From Bacteroidota bacterium (GTDB taxonomy: Bacteria > Bacteroidota > Bacteroidia > Flavobacteriales > Weeksellaceae): 61,330 bases of DNA. The notes below the pieces were generated by a model. It was not told the DNA's origin, ran no database searches, and saw only the letters and a list, made by a program, of their open reading frames with translations. How positions within the stretch are numbered: position 1 is the first letter of the stretch; each line of letters starts with the position of its first letter. A program made the position numbers and the translations under genes. Shown here in pieces: positions 1-8,996 of the stretch. Location: positions 1-61,330 of the forward strand of contig JAEWZO010000049.1 in assembly GCA_023458415.1 (NCBI GenBank), in the 5' to 3' direction.

Positions 1-365
1 TTAAAATCCGGACTGCTAACGTAATTGGCAACCATGAGTGCTGTTCCAATTTTAGCAAATTCAACAGGTTGCATGGTGATGCCTCCGAATTTATACCAAT
101 TTTTCTGCCCTAAAATTTCAGTCCCGAAAGGGAAGAGTCCAATCAGAAGTAAAACACCACCTATATAAAATATTCCGGCAAAATTTTCGAAAAATTTGGT
201 GCGCAGAAAGAAAATGATCAGCCCAACAAACAGAGAAATCAGAAAGAAAATAGCCTGTTTTGTGCCCAAACCTTCATCCACGCTATAAATATTCACGACA
301 GCAAAAAGACAGATAAGGAAGTACAGTCCAAGTCCGATTTTATCAATTCCCTGTGTCCACTTCAT
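1..365 (-). CDS. rodA: Rod shape-determining protein RodA (SEDS glycosyltransferase), N-terminal part, cut by window edge
   Basis: This is the first 121 codons of a polytopic membrane protein. It opens MKWTQGIDKIGLGLYFLIC and has several hydrophobic helices, followed by the SEDS-like stretch GQKNWYKFGGITMQPVEFAK. RodA polymerises peptidoglycan glycan strands together with a class B PBP during elongation. The start ATG lies one base after the stop of the upstream PBP2 gene, so the two are almost certainly co-transcribed and translationally coupled at the end of the mre operon. The rest of the gene is outside the window. The call rests on the partial sequence plus the mreBCD-mrdA context. FtsW, the other SEDS paralogue, is unlikely in this operon. 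Confidence 0.93.
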   Translation of the reverse strand, partial: MKWTQGIDKIGLGLYFLICLFAVVNIYSVDEGLGTKQAIFFLISLFVGLIIFFLRTKFFENFAGIFYIGGVLLLIGLFPFGTEILGQKNWYKFGGITMQPVEFAKIGTALMVANYVSSPDF

Positions 366-366
366 T

Positions 367-2379
367 TTAATCAGTTTTGGTTACGTTAAGTTTGCTTCTC
401 AACTCATTTCTTTTCAGAAGAAGTCGTGCTCTTATCTGTTCGTCAGTAATTGTTTTCAAACTGTCTTCCACGCCTATCAGTTGAATGGAATCCTTATTTG
501 GTTCCTTATACAAACCTTTTCTTTTCAGATCGGCAACCCACTGTCTTTTATACTCGGGCATAAAACTGGCGTTCACCATCTTCTTATATAGGTGCTCCCT
601 TTTGATGTCTCCGGTCAGATATTTTTCCGCAATTACCGTAGCTGCAGGTCCGGCCCAGGTTGCTCCGAAACCGGCATGTTCCATCACAGCGGCCACCACA
701 ATTTTAGGTTTGTCTGCAGGTGCCGCCAAAATAAAAATGGAATTATCTTTCCCTTGAGGAACCTGTGCAGTTCCTGTTTTCGCAAGTTGGGTGAAATCAT
801 TTGATTTCAAACTACGAGCTGTTCCGCGTAAAACCACGGCTTCCATTCCTTTAATAATCGGTTCGAAATGTTTCGCATCAACCAACGTTTTGTGTTTTAC
901 CTTGAATCTTGGATCCGGATTAGGTTTGCCGTCGATTGATTTTACGATGTGTGGCGTGTAAAACCAACCTCTGTTGACAATTGCAACGATAGAATTGGCC
1001 AACTGTAAAGGTGTGAGGAGAACGTCGCCCTGTCCCATTCCATTGAAAATAGAACCGTTCATTGTGTAACTGTCGCTCCAGTCTTTTTTACCACTTCTTC
1101 TCTCATAGAATTCGCCGGAAGGAATTTTCCCGGGTGCGCCGACTGCCAAATCGTTATTCAGATATTCTCCCAAGCCGAAACTGCTCATGATTTTTTTCCA
1201 TTCATTTACACCTTTGGTTGGATTGCCGGGATATTTATTCATAATAGAAATGAAAGCATACGAAAAGTGGCAGTTACTGGAAACCTGAATCGCCGGAATA
1301 AGTGGATCTGCTCCACCGTGACCTTTTACACGTAAACCTTTATAATTAAAGCCTCTTCCGCAAGGATAAATGGTATTTTCATCCATTACGCCCATCTGCA
1401 TTGCCGCAGCTGCTGTAAGAAGTTTGAAGGTTGAACCTGGAGGATACGCGGCTTGAATAGAACGGTCGAAAGTCGGACGGTTGTTGTACAGTGTGTCTAT
1501 CTGAAGACGGTACAGATTTTTACTTTTATCCGGGCCTGTGAACAAATTCGGATCGATGTCCGGACCTGTGGCCAAAACAAGAATTTCTCCGTTACTTGGA
1601 TCCAAAGCTACAATTGCGCCGTGTTTGTTCACAAGCATTTCTTCGGCAATCCGCTGCAGATCGTAATCAATGGTTAACGTAATGTCTTTTCCTGTAATTA
1701 CATCTTTATCAAGACTTCCGTTTTTGTATGGACCTACATTGCGCAGCTTTATATCTTTCTGGATGTAATTAATTCCTTTAACGCCGCGAAGTTCGGTTTC
1801 GTAAGATTTTTCAACGCCGTTTTTCCCAATGAAATCACCCGGAAGATAGTAGAGAGAATCTTTTCTGATGTCGCCGTCATTCACTTCGTTGGTGTATCCT
1901 AGAAGGTTTCCTGAAGTTGAAACTTCATATTGACGCTGCGGTCTGGAAACAATGCTGAAAGCTGGATACTTAAAAATAATTTCCTGGATTCTCGCAATTT
2001 CCTCACGACTGATGTTTTTCATAAACGTCATCGGCGTAAGTCTTGAGTAGTATCTCTGCTTCTTAATGTCGTTAACGGTTTTGATAAAATCTGATTTTGA
2101 AATCCGCATCAGATTACAGAAACCTATCGTATCGAAATCGGGTTTCAGAAGGGCCTGTGTGAAGGAAATTTCATAAGATGGCTGGTTGCCGACTAGAATT
2201 TTTCCGTTACGGTCGAAAATTACACCACGCTGCGGAATGATGTATTCAGTTTTGATGGATGTATTGGCCGCATTGAGCGCATATCTGTCGGTAAACAGCT
2301 GTAAATAAGCTAGTCGCGCTACAAAAATAACAGCGATGATGGCAAGTATGGAAATAATTTTAAGATATTGAGATTTCAA
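367..2379 (-). CDS. mrdA: Penicillin-binding protein 2, elongation transpeptidase
   Basis: This is a class B high-molecular-weight PBP of 670 aa, which cross-links peptidoglycan in the periplasm as partner of RodA. An N-terminal membrane anchor (residues about 8-28) precedes the dimerisation domain and the transpeptidase domain. All three active-site motifs are present: S316-TF-K319 (nucleophile motif), SSN at 367-369, and KTG at 534-536. The length fits the family. The start overlaps the end of mreD by 4 bases, and the stop is one base before rodA. The approximately 60-residue tail after the catalytic domain is Lys/Arg-rich. The assignment as PBP2 rather than PBP3 follows from the mre/rodA neighbours. 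Confidence 0.96.
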   Translation of the reverse strand: MKSQYLKIISILAIIAVIFVARLAYLQLFTDRYALNAANTSIKTEYIIPQRGVIFDRNGKILVGNQPSYEISFTQALLKPDFDTIGFCNLMRISKSDFIKTVNDIKKQRYYSRLTPMTFMKNISREEIARIQEIIFKYPAFSIVSRPQRQYEVSTSGNLLGYTNEVNDGDIRKDSLYYLPGDFIGKNGVEKSYETELRGVKGINYIQKDIKLRNVGPYKNGSLDKDVITGKDITLTIDYDLQRIAEEMLVNKHGAIVALDPSNGEILVLATGPDIDPNLFTGPDKSKNLYRLQIDTLYNNRPTFDRSIQAAYPPGSTFKLLTAAAAMQMGVMDENTIYPCGRGFNYKGLRVKGHGGADPLIPAIQVSSNCHFSYAFISIMNKYPGNPTKGVNEWKKIMSSFGLGEYLNNDLAVGAPGKIPSGEFYERRSGKKDWSDSYTMNGSIFNGMGQGDVLLTPLQLANSIVAIVNRGWFYTPHIVKSIDGKPNPDPRFKVKHKTLVDAKHFEPIIKGMEAVVLRGTARSLKSNDFTQLAKTGTAQVPQGKDNSIFILAAPADKPKIVVAAVMEHAGFGATWAGPAATVIAEKYLTGDIKREHLYKKMVNASFMPEYKRQWVADLKRKGLYKEPNKDSIQLIGVEDSLKTITDEQIRARLLLKRNELRSKLNVTKTD

Positions 2380-2882
2380 ACTTTCTGCTTGATTTTAAAG
2401 GCAAAAGCATAGATCAGAATAAAAACAAACGAAATACCACTTGTCGCCAGAATGTTAAGAAATACTTCTAAAATACGACTGAATTTGAAGAATTCCAAAT
2501 ACTGAACTAAAAACTGATGCAGAAAAATACTGGAAAGTATGAAAAACAGAAACTGAGACCACTGCAAACTCTGAAACGAAAAGAAATCTGTTGAAGTGTC
2601 CGTTGAAGTTCTGAAAATAATTGTCCGGAAGTAGGCGATAACCGTGGTGGCAAATGCATTAATTCCCCATGTTCCTAAAAAAGCATCAACAGCCAGCCCA
2701 AGAATAAAACTTAAGGCCAGAAACTGAATTCTGTTCCGGAAAAAAGGATAAAACATCACAAAAACCGGATAAAGCACAGGCGTAAACTTTCCGAACAGCG
2801 TAATGCGGTTCAGCACGAAAATCTGGAGTGCCACCAGAAATGTAATCATCAGAAGGTCTGTAAATAAAGTTCTGCTAATCAT
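2376..2882 (-). CDS. mreD: Rod shape-determining protein MreD
   Basis: A 168-aa integral membrane protein with about five hydrophobic segments and few soluble residues, matching MreD in size and topology. MreD is the membrane component of the elongasome and bridges MreC to RodA/PBP2. Sequence conservation in this family is low, so the call leans on its position between mreC (8-base overlap) and mrdA (4-base overlap). No other function is suggested. Confidence 0.88.
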   Translation of the reverse strand: MISRTLFTDLLMITFLVALQIFVLNRITLFGKFTPVLYPVFVMFYPFFRNRIQFLALSFILGLAVDAFLGTWGINAFATTVIAYFRTIIFRTSTDTSTDFFSFQSLQWSQFLFFILSSIFLHQFLVQYLEFFKFSRILEVFLNILATSGISFVFILIYAFAFKIKQKV

Positions 2883-3729
2883 TTTCGCGTTGTATTGTTA
2901 CCTGCAGTGTATCCTGAATTCTTTGTACTTCAGCTTTTTTCATATTTTTAACGACATAAACTTTGTTCAACTGTCCCATTTTCTGGTTCAACTCCACCGA
3001 AATATCCCAGAATCCGGTTTGGGTATCCACGTGGAATCCGGCTACTTTCCCAACCATCACACCCTGCGGAAAAATCGCTGATTTACCATCGGTTACCACA
3101 GTATCTCCCACCTGAAGAGGAACATATTTAGGAATATCGGACAAATGCATCACTCTTGAATTGTCGCCTCTCCAAGTGAGTGTTCCAAAATAGCCTGATT
3201 TCTTCAATGCTGCATTAATTCTGATTTTATTCACACTCAAAACCGACTGCACCAATGAGTACGAGTTGGTGGTATTGATGACAATCCCTGCAATTCCGTT
3301 GGGTGCCATTACGCCCATTTTTGGAAAAACTCCGTCCCGTTTTCCGCGGTTAATGGTGAAATAATTGTCTTTTCTGTTTATAGAGTTGTGCACAATTTCT
3401 CCATCAACAAAGGTATAAATCTGTCCGCCTCCAATGGTGTCGTGCACTTTTCTGAAAACCGGAACATTTCGTGCATCTTTTCCGTAAACCTGCTCCATGA
3501 GAGATTTGTTTTGCGCAACAAGCTCCTCGTTGATTTGTTTCAGTCTCAGGTACGAAGTTCCTTCATCAATGTATCCGGAAACCCATGAATTGAAAGCTGC
3601 CGTTTGTGCGGCGACCCAAGACTGCTGCATGGAATTTCGCGTGAACATCAATACCAATGCAATAATCTGCAAGAATATAAAGAAGACGAATAATCCGTTC
3701 TTCGAAAATAATCTCAGCAAAAATCCCAT
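2875..3729 (-). CDS. mreC: Rod shape-determining protein MreC
   Basis: A 284-aa bitopic protein with one N-terminal membrane helix (about residues 10-30) and a following coiled-coil stretch rich in Glu, Gln and Leu. The periplasmic beta-barrel region contains the family-typical NRGKRDGVFPKMGVMAPNG segment, which in MreC precedes the conserved G-I-V region. It scaffolds PBP2 and RodA outside the inner membrane. It lies 30 bases after mreB and overlaps mreD by 8 bases, so it is part of one operon. Confidence 0.93.
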   Translation of the reverse strand: MGFLLRLFSKNGLFVFFIFLQIIALVLMFTRNSMQQSWVAAQTAAFNSWVSGYIDEGTSYLRLKQINEELVAQNKSLMEQVYGKDARNVPVFRKVHDTIGGGQIYTFVDGEIVHNSINRKDNYFTINRGKRDGVFPKMGVMAPNGIAGIVINTTNSYSLVQSVLSVNKIRINAALKKSGYFGTLTWRGDNSRVMHLSDIPKYVPLQVGDTVVTDGKSAIFPQGVMVGKVAGFHVDTQTGFWDISVELNQKMGQLNKVYVVKNMKKAEVQRIQDTLQVTIQREND

Positions 3730-3759
3730 CAGTTAGTCGTAAAAAGTTTTAGAATTGTC

Positions 3760-4785
3760 TTACTTAATCAGGAAATTAAATTTGTCCATGTTCTTAAGTG
3801 CGATACCGGTTCCGCGAACTACAGCTCTCAACGGGTCTTCAGCAACAAATACAGGAAGTCCGGTCTTACGGTGCAGTCTGTCCGCCAAACCTCTTAGAAG
3901 CGCTCCTCCTCCGGCAAGATAAATACCTGTTTTGTAGATATCGGCCGCCAATTCCGGTGGTGTTAAGGAAAGAGTTTCCATTACAGCGTCCTCAATACGG
4001 ATGATTGATTTGTCCAAAGCGCGGGCAATTTCTTTGTAACCCACCATAATTTCTTTTGGCTTACCGGTAATCAAATCTCTACCCTGTACCGGAATGTCTT
4101 CAATGTCAACATCAAGTTCTTCCACGGCAGATCCTACTTCAATTTTTACTCTTTCTGCAGTTCTTTCACCAATGTAAAGGTTGTGGTGTGTTCTCAAGTA
4201 GTAGGCGATATCGTTTGTGAAAACGTCTCCTGCAATTTTTACAGATTTGTCACAAACAATTCCTCCAAGTGCAACCACTGCAATTTCTGTAGTACCACCA
4301 CCTATGTCGATAATCATGTTACCTTCAGGCTTTTGTACGTCGATACCAACACCAATTGCTGCAGCCATTGGTTCATAAATAAGTCTAACTTCTTTGGCGT
4401 TTACTTTCTGCGCGGAATCTCTTACAGCTCTTTTTTCAACCTCCGTAATTCCCGATGGAATACAGATTACAATTTTCAAAGTTGGCTGGAAAAATTTACC
4501 TTTAATACCTGGAATTTGCTTGATGAATTCCTTAATCATGTGCTCAGACGCGTGGAAATCCGCAATAACACCGTCTTTCAATGGTCTGATGGTTTTGATG
4601 TCTTCGTGGGTTTTCCCCTGCATGTGTTTGGCTTTCTCACCAACGGCAATTGGTTTTCCTGAAGAACGTTCTATGGCAACTATCGACGGCTGGTCGATAA
4701 CTATTTTATTGTTGTGTATAATAAGTGTGTTCGCAGTACCAAGGTCTATCGCAATATCCTGCGTGAACATATCAAATAACCCCAT
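3760..4785 (-). CDS. mreB: Actin-like rod shape-determining protein MreB
   Basis: A 341-aa bacterial actin that forms membrane-bound filaments directing lateral wall synthesis. Visible motifs are the phosphate 1 loop IDLGTANTLI (about residues 11-20), the phosphate 2 region DIGGGTTEIAV and the adenosine motif LAGGGALLRG. Length and motifs are typical. It is the first gene of the mreBCD-mrdA-rodA operon. A TATCTTTG promoter box lies 24 bases upstream of the start codon on the same strand. Confidence 0.97.
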   Translation of the reverse strand: MGLFDMFTQDIAIDLGTANTLIIHNNKIVIDQPSIVAIERSSGKPIAVGEKAKHMQGKTHEDIKTIRPLKDGVIADFHASEHMIKEFIKQIPGIKGKFFQPTLKIVICIPSGITEVEKRAVRDSAQKVNAKEVRLIYEPMAAAIGVGIDVQKPEGNMIIDIGGGTTEIAVVALGGIVCDKSVKIAGDVFTNDIAYYLRTHHNLYIGERTAERVKIEVGSAVEELDVDIEDIPVQGRDLITGKPKEIMVGYKEIARALDKSIIRIEDAVMETLSLTPPELAADIYKTGIYLAGGGALLRGLADRLHRKTGLPVFVAEDPLRAVVRGTGIALKNMDKFNFLIK

Positions 4786-4809
4786 TATTTTCTATAATTT
4801 TAAAGTGTA

Positions 4810-4817
4810 CAAAGATA
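4810..4817 (-). promoter_or_regulatory. -7 promoter box (TATCTTTG) for the mre operon
   Basis: On the minus strand this reads TATCTTTG, an exact match to the Bacteroidota -7 consensus TAnnTTTG. It lies 24 bases upstream of the mreB ATG. The -33 element is not clear. Confidence 0.65.
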
Positions 4818-4984
4818 TGCAATTAGATGCATACCGGAAATTGAAGCGCTGTGTAATTTGGTTAAAATTTTATTAAAATTTAGACTCCATTAGTCTAACA
4901 TTTTTTCTGCTTATTTATTGTTTTTCATAGATCTTACTGATAATCATCATAGCTTCCGATAGTCTCTGTTAATTTTAAAAACCG

Positions 4985-4992
4985 TAAATTTG
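4985..4992 (+). promoter_or_regulatory. -7 promoter box (TAAATTTG) for the hem operon
   Basis: TAAATTTG matches TAnnTTTG and ends 12 bases before the hemA ATG at 5005. The TTG at 4990, where the longest reading frame would begin, is part of this box, so that TTG should not be the start codon. Confidence 0.7.
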
Positions 4993-5004
4993 CGGTTGCT
5001 TCAG

Positions 5005-6279
5005 ATGGGTCAGAATTCTAACATACATCAAACCTCAAATTTTGCCGTACTTTCAGTAAGCTTTGAAAAAGCTGATGCTGAAACACGCAGCAAATTTGCC
5101 TTTTTTGATGAGCATATTAAGAGTTTCGTCAACCAGATTCACGATGAGAGTTTGGGTGATGCCTTTGTGGTTTCTACCTGTAACAGGACTGAGATTTACA
5201 CCACAACACCCAATTATCTGCACGTAGCCGAAGAATATTGCAAATCTGTAGGCGTTTCGCTTACCGATTTCATGAAGTACGCCAATATCCTGAAAAGGGA
5301 AGACGCGCTGAATCATCTCTTCCGTGTCGCTGCGGGACTTGAAAGCCAGATTCTTGGAGATTTTGAAATTATCGGACAGATAAAAAATGCTTACAACCGT
5401 TTCAAGAAAGAAAAGAAAAACTCTAATCCATACCTGGAGAGAGCCATCAATTCATCGATTCAGATTTCAAAGAAAATCAAAAACGAAACGGGGATATCGA
5501 ATGGTGCCGCTTCGGTTTCCTATGCCGCTGTACATTATATTTTAAGCAGTCAGAAAAACATTTCCGACAAAAATATTCTACTTCTTGGTGTTGGTGAAAT
5601 TGGCCAGAATACCGTAGAAAACCTTGTGAAACATATTCACGAGCCTAAAATAAAAATTGCAAACCGTTCTGCTGTGAAGGCAGAAAAAATTGCTGAGAAA
5701 TATAATATTCCACACATTCAGTTTGAAGATATTGATACAGAACTGAAGAACACGGATATTCTTATTGTTGCAACCGGAGCGCAGCATCCGATCATCAATA
5801 AAACAAATTTCCCTAACGGAAAAGAAACGCTGGTTATCGATTTGTCCATTCCAAACAATGTTGATAAAAACATTACCGAAAATAATAATGTAAGTTTGGT
5901 TGATGTAGACGAACTTTCGCGACATATTAATGAAACTATCGAGCAGCGCAAGAAAGAAATTCCTAAGGCTGAAGCCATCATTAAAGAGATGACGAAAGAT
6001 TTTCTGGAATGGGAGAAAAAACGGAAACTCGCTCCCAATATTCACCATTTCAAAGCTGTTCTGAAGAATATGGAGCGCAACGAAATGCACAATATTCATA
6101 AAAAGCACCGTTATGTTGCGGTTGATGATATGGAGCTTTCGGATAAGATGATTCAGAAAATCACCAACCGTTTTGCAAAATACATCATCGATAACCCTTG
6201 GAAAGCCGAAGAAATTAGTAAATTAATGCACGAAATTTTAGTGGAACAGCCTAACAAAGAATTCAATGAAAAGCATTAA
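5005..6279 (+). CDS. hemA: Glutamyl-tRNA reductase
   Basis: Reduces glutamyl-tRNA(Glu) to glutamate-1-semialdehyde with NADPH, the first committed step of C5-pathway heme synthesis. The protein is 424 aa from the chosen ATG. The catalytic motif STCNRTE is present with the nucleophilic cysteine at C59. A central Rossmann domain (LLLGVGEIGQN) and a C-terminal helical dimerisation region follow. The frame extends upstream to a TTG at 4990, but that codon lies within the promoter box, so the ATG at 5005 was chosen. The 3' end overlaps hemC by 14 bases, starting a tightly coupled hemACDE operon. Confidence 0.96.
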   Translation: MGQNSNIHQTSNFAVLSVSFEKADAETRSKFAFFDEHIKSFVNQIHDESLGDAFVVSTCNRTEIYTTTPNYLHVAEEYCKSVGVSLTDFMKYANILKREDALNHLFRVAAGLESQILGDFEIIGQIKNAYNRFKKEKKNSNPYLERAINSSIQISKKIKNETGISNGAASVSYAAVHYILSSQKNISDKNILLLGVGEIGQNTVENLVKHIHEPKIKIANRSAVKAEKIAEKYNIPHIQFEDIDTELKNTDILIVATGAQHPIINKTNFPNGKETLVIDLSIPNNVDKNITENNNVSLVDVDELSRHINETIEQRKKEIPKAEAIIKEMTKDFLEWEKKRKLAPNIHHFKAVLKNMERNEMHNIHKKHRYVAVDDMELSDKMIQKITNRFAKYIIDNPWKAEEISKLMHEILVEQPNKEFNEKH

Positions 6280-7186
6280 AATAGGAACAAGAAATTCTCC
6301 GCTCGCGATGTGGCAAGCAAGGGAAGTTGCCAGAAACCTTCAGAATAACAATGTCTTAACCGATATTTTACCAATCGTGGCAACCGGTGATAAAAATATT
6401 ACCCAACCGCTTTATGCGATGGGCATTACGGGCGTTTTTACAAAAGATCTGGATATTGCGCTTCTCAATGGAGAAATTGATGTGGCTGTACACTCGCTGA
6501 AAGACATTCCGACGAAACTTCCCGAAAATATCGAGATTATCGCCGTCCTCGAAAGAGATTATCCACAGGATGTTCTCGTAAGAAAAGAGGATGCAAAAAC
6601 GCTTGAATTGAAAGACCTGAAGATTGCGACAAGCAGTTTGCGCCGAAGAGCTTTCTGGTCCAAAGAATTTCCGGGAACTGAATTTTCCAATATTCGTGGT
6701 AATGTTCAAACCCGTTTACAGAAACTCGAAGACGAAGATTTCGACGCAACACTTTTTTCGCTTGCTGCCATTGAAAGAATTGGTCTAAATGTAGAATACG
6801 AACATCTTCCGATGATGATTTCTGCTCCTGCACAAGGCGTTGTTGCCATTTGTGCAAGGAAAGACGATCCGGAAATCAAAGATTTTTTCAGAGATCTGAA
6901 TAGTCGCGAAACAGAAATCTGTACAACTATCGAAAGAAATTTCCTTCAGACTTTAGAGGGAGGTTGTACTGCGCCAATTGGTGCTTTTGCTGAGATTAAT
7001 GAAAATGATGAGGTGCGTTTTACAGGACGAATCTGCTCACTCGACGGACAGAACTGTATCGAAACTGATGAAATTTTTACCTGGAACGAAACCGAAAATT
7101 TCGGTGAAAAACTTGCCATCAAAATCCTGGAAAACGGCGGTCGCGAACTGATGCAGGAAATAAAGAATCAGACGGAATTGCAATGA
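6266..7186 (+). CDS. hemC: Hydroxymethylbilane synthase (porphobilinogen deaminase)
   Basis: Polymerises four porphobilinogens into hydroxymethylbilane. It has 306 aa. Visible landmarks are the start KIGTRNSPLAMWQA, the catalytic aspartate in HSLKDIP (D80), the Arg-rich SSLRRRA segment that binds the cofactor acid side chains, and C234 in GGCTAP, which carries the dipyrromethane cofactor. It overlaps hemA by 14 bases and hemD by 4 bases. Confidence 0.97.
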   Translation: MKSIKIGTRNSPLAMWQAREVARNLQNNNVLTDILPIVATGDKNITQPLYAMGITGVFTKDLDIALLNGEIDVAVHSLKDIPTKLPENIEIIAVLERDYPQDVLVRKEDAKTLELKDLKIATSSLRRRAFWSKEFPGTEFSNIRGNVQTRLQKLEDEDFDATLFSLAAIERIGLNVEYEHLPMMISAPAQGVVAICARKDDPEIKDFFRDLNSRETEICTTIERNFLQTLEGGCTAPIGAFAEINENDEVRFTGRICSLDGQNCIETDEIFTWNETENFGEKLAIKILENGGRELMQEIKNQTELQ

Positions 7187-7857
7187 AAATACTTTTCACA
7201 AAAAAGCTTGATAAAATGATGATTTCCAAACAATTAGGGAGTCATTTTTCTTATGATTTTGTGGAAGTCATCAAAATAAAGCCTGTCGCAACCGAGCCAT
7301 TCGAGCTGAGAGATAAATCTCTGATTTTCACAAGTGTAAACGCTGTGGATTGTTTTTTCAGCAATAAGTTTTCACCCAATGAAGATTTTACGGTTCGCAA
7401 TTACAATAAAATTTACGCAGTTGGGCAGAAAACCAAAAAGGAACTTCGAAAACACGGTTTCGGGACTTTCAAAGTGACCAAGCACGCCAGAGAACTTTCC
7501 GAATTCATTATTGAAAACTGTTCGCGCGAAAGTTTTTTACACTTTTGTGGGAATCTTGCGCTGGATGTTTTGGACAAAGCTTTGCCTTTGCAGAATATTG
7601 GTTACAGAAAAATCCCAATTTATGAAACACATCTGCTTTACCCGGAAATAAAAGGAAATTACGATGCAGTGTGTTTTTTTAGTCCAAGCGGAGTTCGTAG
7701 CTTTGCGAAATTCAATTCTTTAGAAGGAAAAAAGCTTTTTTCAATTGGTGAAACCACATCAAACGAAATTAGAAAATATACAAAAAATACCATCTACACC
7801 AGTTACGAAAGTAATCTTGAAGACCTGTTGGAGGTGATAAAAAAAAGTTATGATTAA
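7183..7857 (+). CDS. hemD: Uroporphyrinogen-III synthase
   Basis: Cyclises hydroxymethylbilane with inversion of ring D. The 224-aa protein has the expected two-lobed pattern: IFTSVNAVDCFF in the first half and CFFSPSGVRSFAKF in the second, both typical of HemD, whose overall sequence is poorly conserved. It lies between hemC (4-base overlap) and hemE (8-base overlap), which makes the assignment safe. It is at the short end for the family (about 220-260 aa). Confidence 0.9.
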   Translation: MKILFTKKLDKMMISKQLGSHFSYDFVEVIKIKPVATEPFELRDKSLIFTSVNAVDCFFSNKFSPNEDFTVRNYNKIYAVGQKTKKELRKHGFGTFKVTKHARELSEFIIENCSRESFLHFCGNLALDVLDKALPLQNIGYRKIPIYETHLLYPEIKGNYDAVCFFSPSGVRSFAKFNSLEGKKLFSIGETTSNEIRKYTKNTIYTSYESNLEDLLEVIKKSYD

Positions 7858-8878
7858 GAACGATTTATACCTGAAAGCGCTTCGTGGCGAAACTGTTGAA
7901 AGACCGCCGGTTTGGATGATGCGACAGGCAGGAAGATTTCTTCCGGAATTCCGCGAACTGAGAGATCAGTACGATTTTTTCACACGTTGTCGTACTCCGG
8001 AACTTGCTTCAGACATTACATTAATGCCGATAAAAAGATATCCGCTGGACGCTGCAATTTTATTCTCGGATATTTTGGTGGTTCCGCAGGCGATGGGAAT
8101 CGATTTCCAGATGAAAGAAAACGTAGGTCCTTGGTTGGATAACCCAATCCGAACATTAGAGGATGTTAAAAATGTTGAGGTTCCGGACGTAAATGATACT
8201 TTAGGTTACGTTTTTGACGCCATCGAACTTACACTTCAGAAACTTGACAACGAAATTCCGCTGATTGGTTTTGCAGGTTCACCGTGGACAATTCTTTGTT
8301 ATTGCGTGGAAGGAAAAGGATCTAAAGCATTTGATGTGGCTAAATCTTTCTGCTTCAGAAATCCGGAAGCGGCGCATTTGCTTTTACAGAAAATTACCGA
8401 TACGACAATTGCTTATCTGAAAAGAAAAGTTGAAAAGGGAGTTTCTGCAGTTCAGATTTTTGATTCGTGGGGAGGAATGCTTTCACCACAGGATTATCAG
8501 GAATTCTCATGGCAATATATTAAGCAGATTGTTGAAGCTCTTGCTCCTGAAACTCACGTTGTAGTTTTTGGAAAAGGTTGCTGGTTTGCGCTGGAAGATA
8601 TGGCGATGAGCCCGGTTTCAGCTTTGGGAGTAGACTGGACGGTAACGCCGGAATATGCAAGAACGTTAACCAATCATACGATGACTCTTCAAGGGAATTT
8701 TGACCCGGCAAGACTTCATTCGACTCCGGAAACTATTAAAAAAATGGTTCACGAAATGATCGACAGATTTGGGAAAGACCGTTATATCGTTAATTTAGGT
8801 CACGGAATTTTACCAAATATTCCACTTGAAAATGCAGAAGCATTCATCCGCGCTGTAGTCGATTGGAAACCGAACTAA
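7850..8878 (+). CDS. hemE: Uroporphyrinogen decarboxylase
   Basis: Decarboxylates the four acetate side chains of uroporphyrinogen III to give coproporphyrinogen III. It has 342 aa, with the signature RPPVWMMRQAGRFLPEFREL near the N-terminus and the C-terminal motif NLGHGILP. It is the last gene of the hem operon; its start overlaps hemD by 8 bases. A strong intrinsic terminator follows about 50 bases downstream. No hemB, hemL or later heme genes are in the window. Confidence 0.97.
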   Translation: MIKNDLYLKALRGETVERPPVWMMRQAGRFLPEFRELRDQYDFFTRCRTPELASDITLMPIKRYPLDAAILFSDILVVPQAMGIDFQMKENVGPWLDNPIRTLEDVKNVEVPDVNDTLGYVFDAIELTLQKLDNEIPLIGFAGSPWTILCYCVEGKGSKAFDVAKSFCFRNPEAAHLLLQKITDTTIAYLKRKVEKGVSAVQIFDSWGGMLSPQDYQEFSWQYIKQIVEALAPETHVVVFGKGCWFALEDMAMSPVSALGVDWTVTPEYARTLTNHTMTLQGNFDPARLHSTPETIKKMVHEMIDRFGKDRYIVNLGHGILPNIPLENAEAFIRAVVDWKPN

Positions 8879-8887
8879 GATTTCGGC

Positions 8888-8903
8888 GCGAGCGAAGCGA
8901 GCG
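8888..8903. repeat. Short GC-rich intergenic direct repeat
   Basis: A GCGAGC unit occurs twice, separated by GAA, within an AT-rich intergenic region just after hemE. Its composition stands out from the surroundings. Similar GCGAGC/GAA elements are scattered between genes in many bacteria. Only one copy is seen here. Confidence 0.4.
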
Positions 8904-8928
8904 TCAATAAGGTAAAATATTGAAATAG

Positions 8929-8958
8929 AAAAACGCACCAATTCGGTGCGTTTTTTTT
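8929..8958 (+). terminator. Intrinsic terminator after hemE
   Basis: An 11-bp stem, AAAAACGCACC (8929-8939) with GGTGCGTTTTT (8945-8955), has the 5-base loop AATTC and is followed by a T run. It could also serve the convergent gene at 8997. Confidence 0.9.
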
Positions 8959-8996
8959 CGTATAATTTGTGTAATTGATAATCTATTTATAAATAA

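Noticed and set aside
4183..4876. Open frames of about 160 codons on the plus strand opposite mreB
   Set aside because: Shadow of the mreB coding sequence; cysteine/phenylalanine-rich nonsense, no promoter or start context.
5578..6108. 176-codon minus-strand frame opposite hemA
   Set aside because: Overlaps the conserved hemA frame completely and has no protein-like motif.
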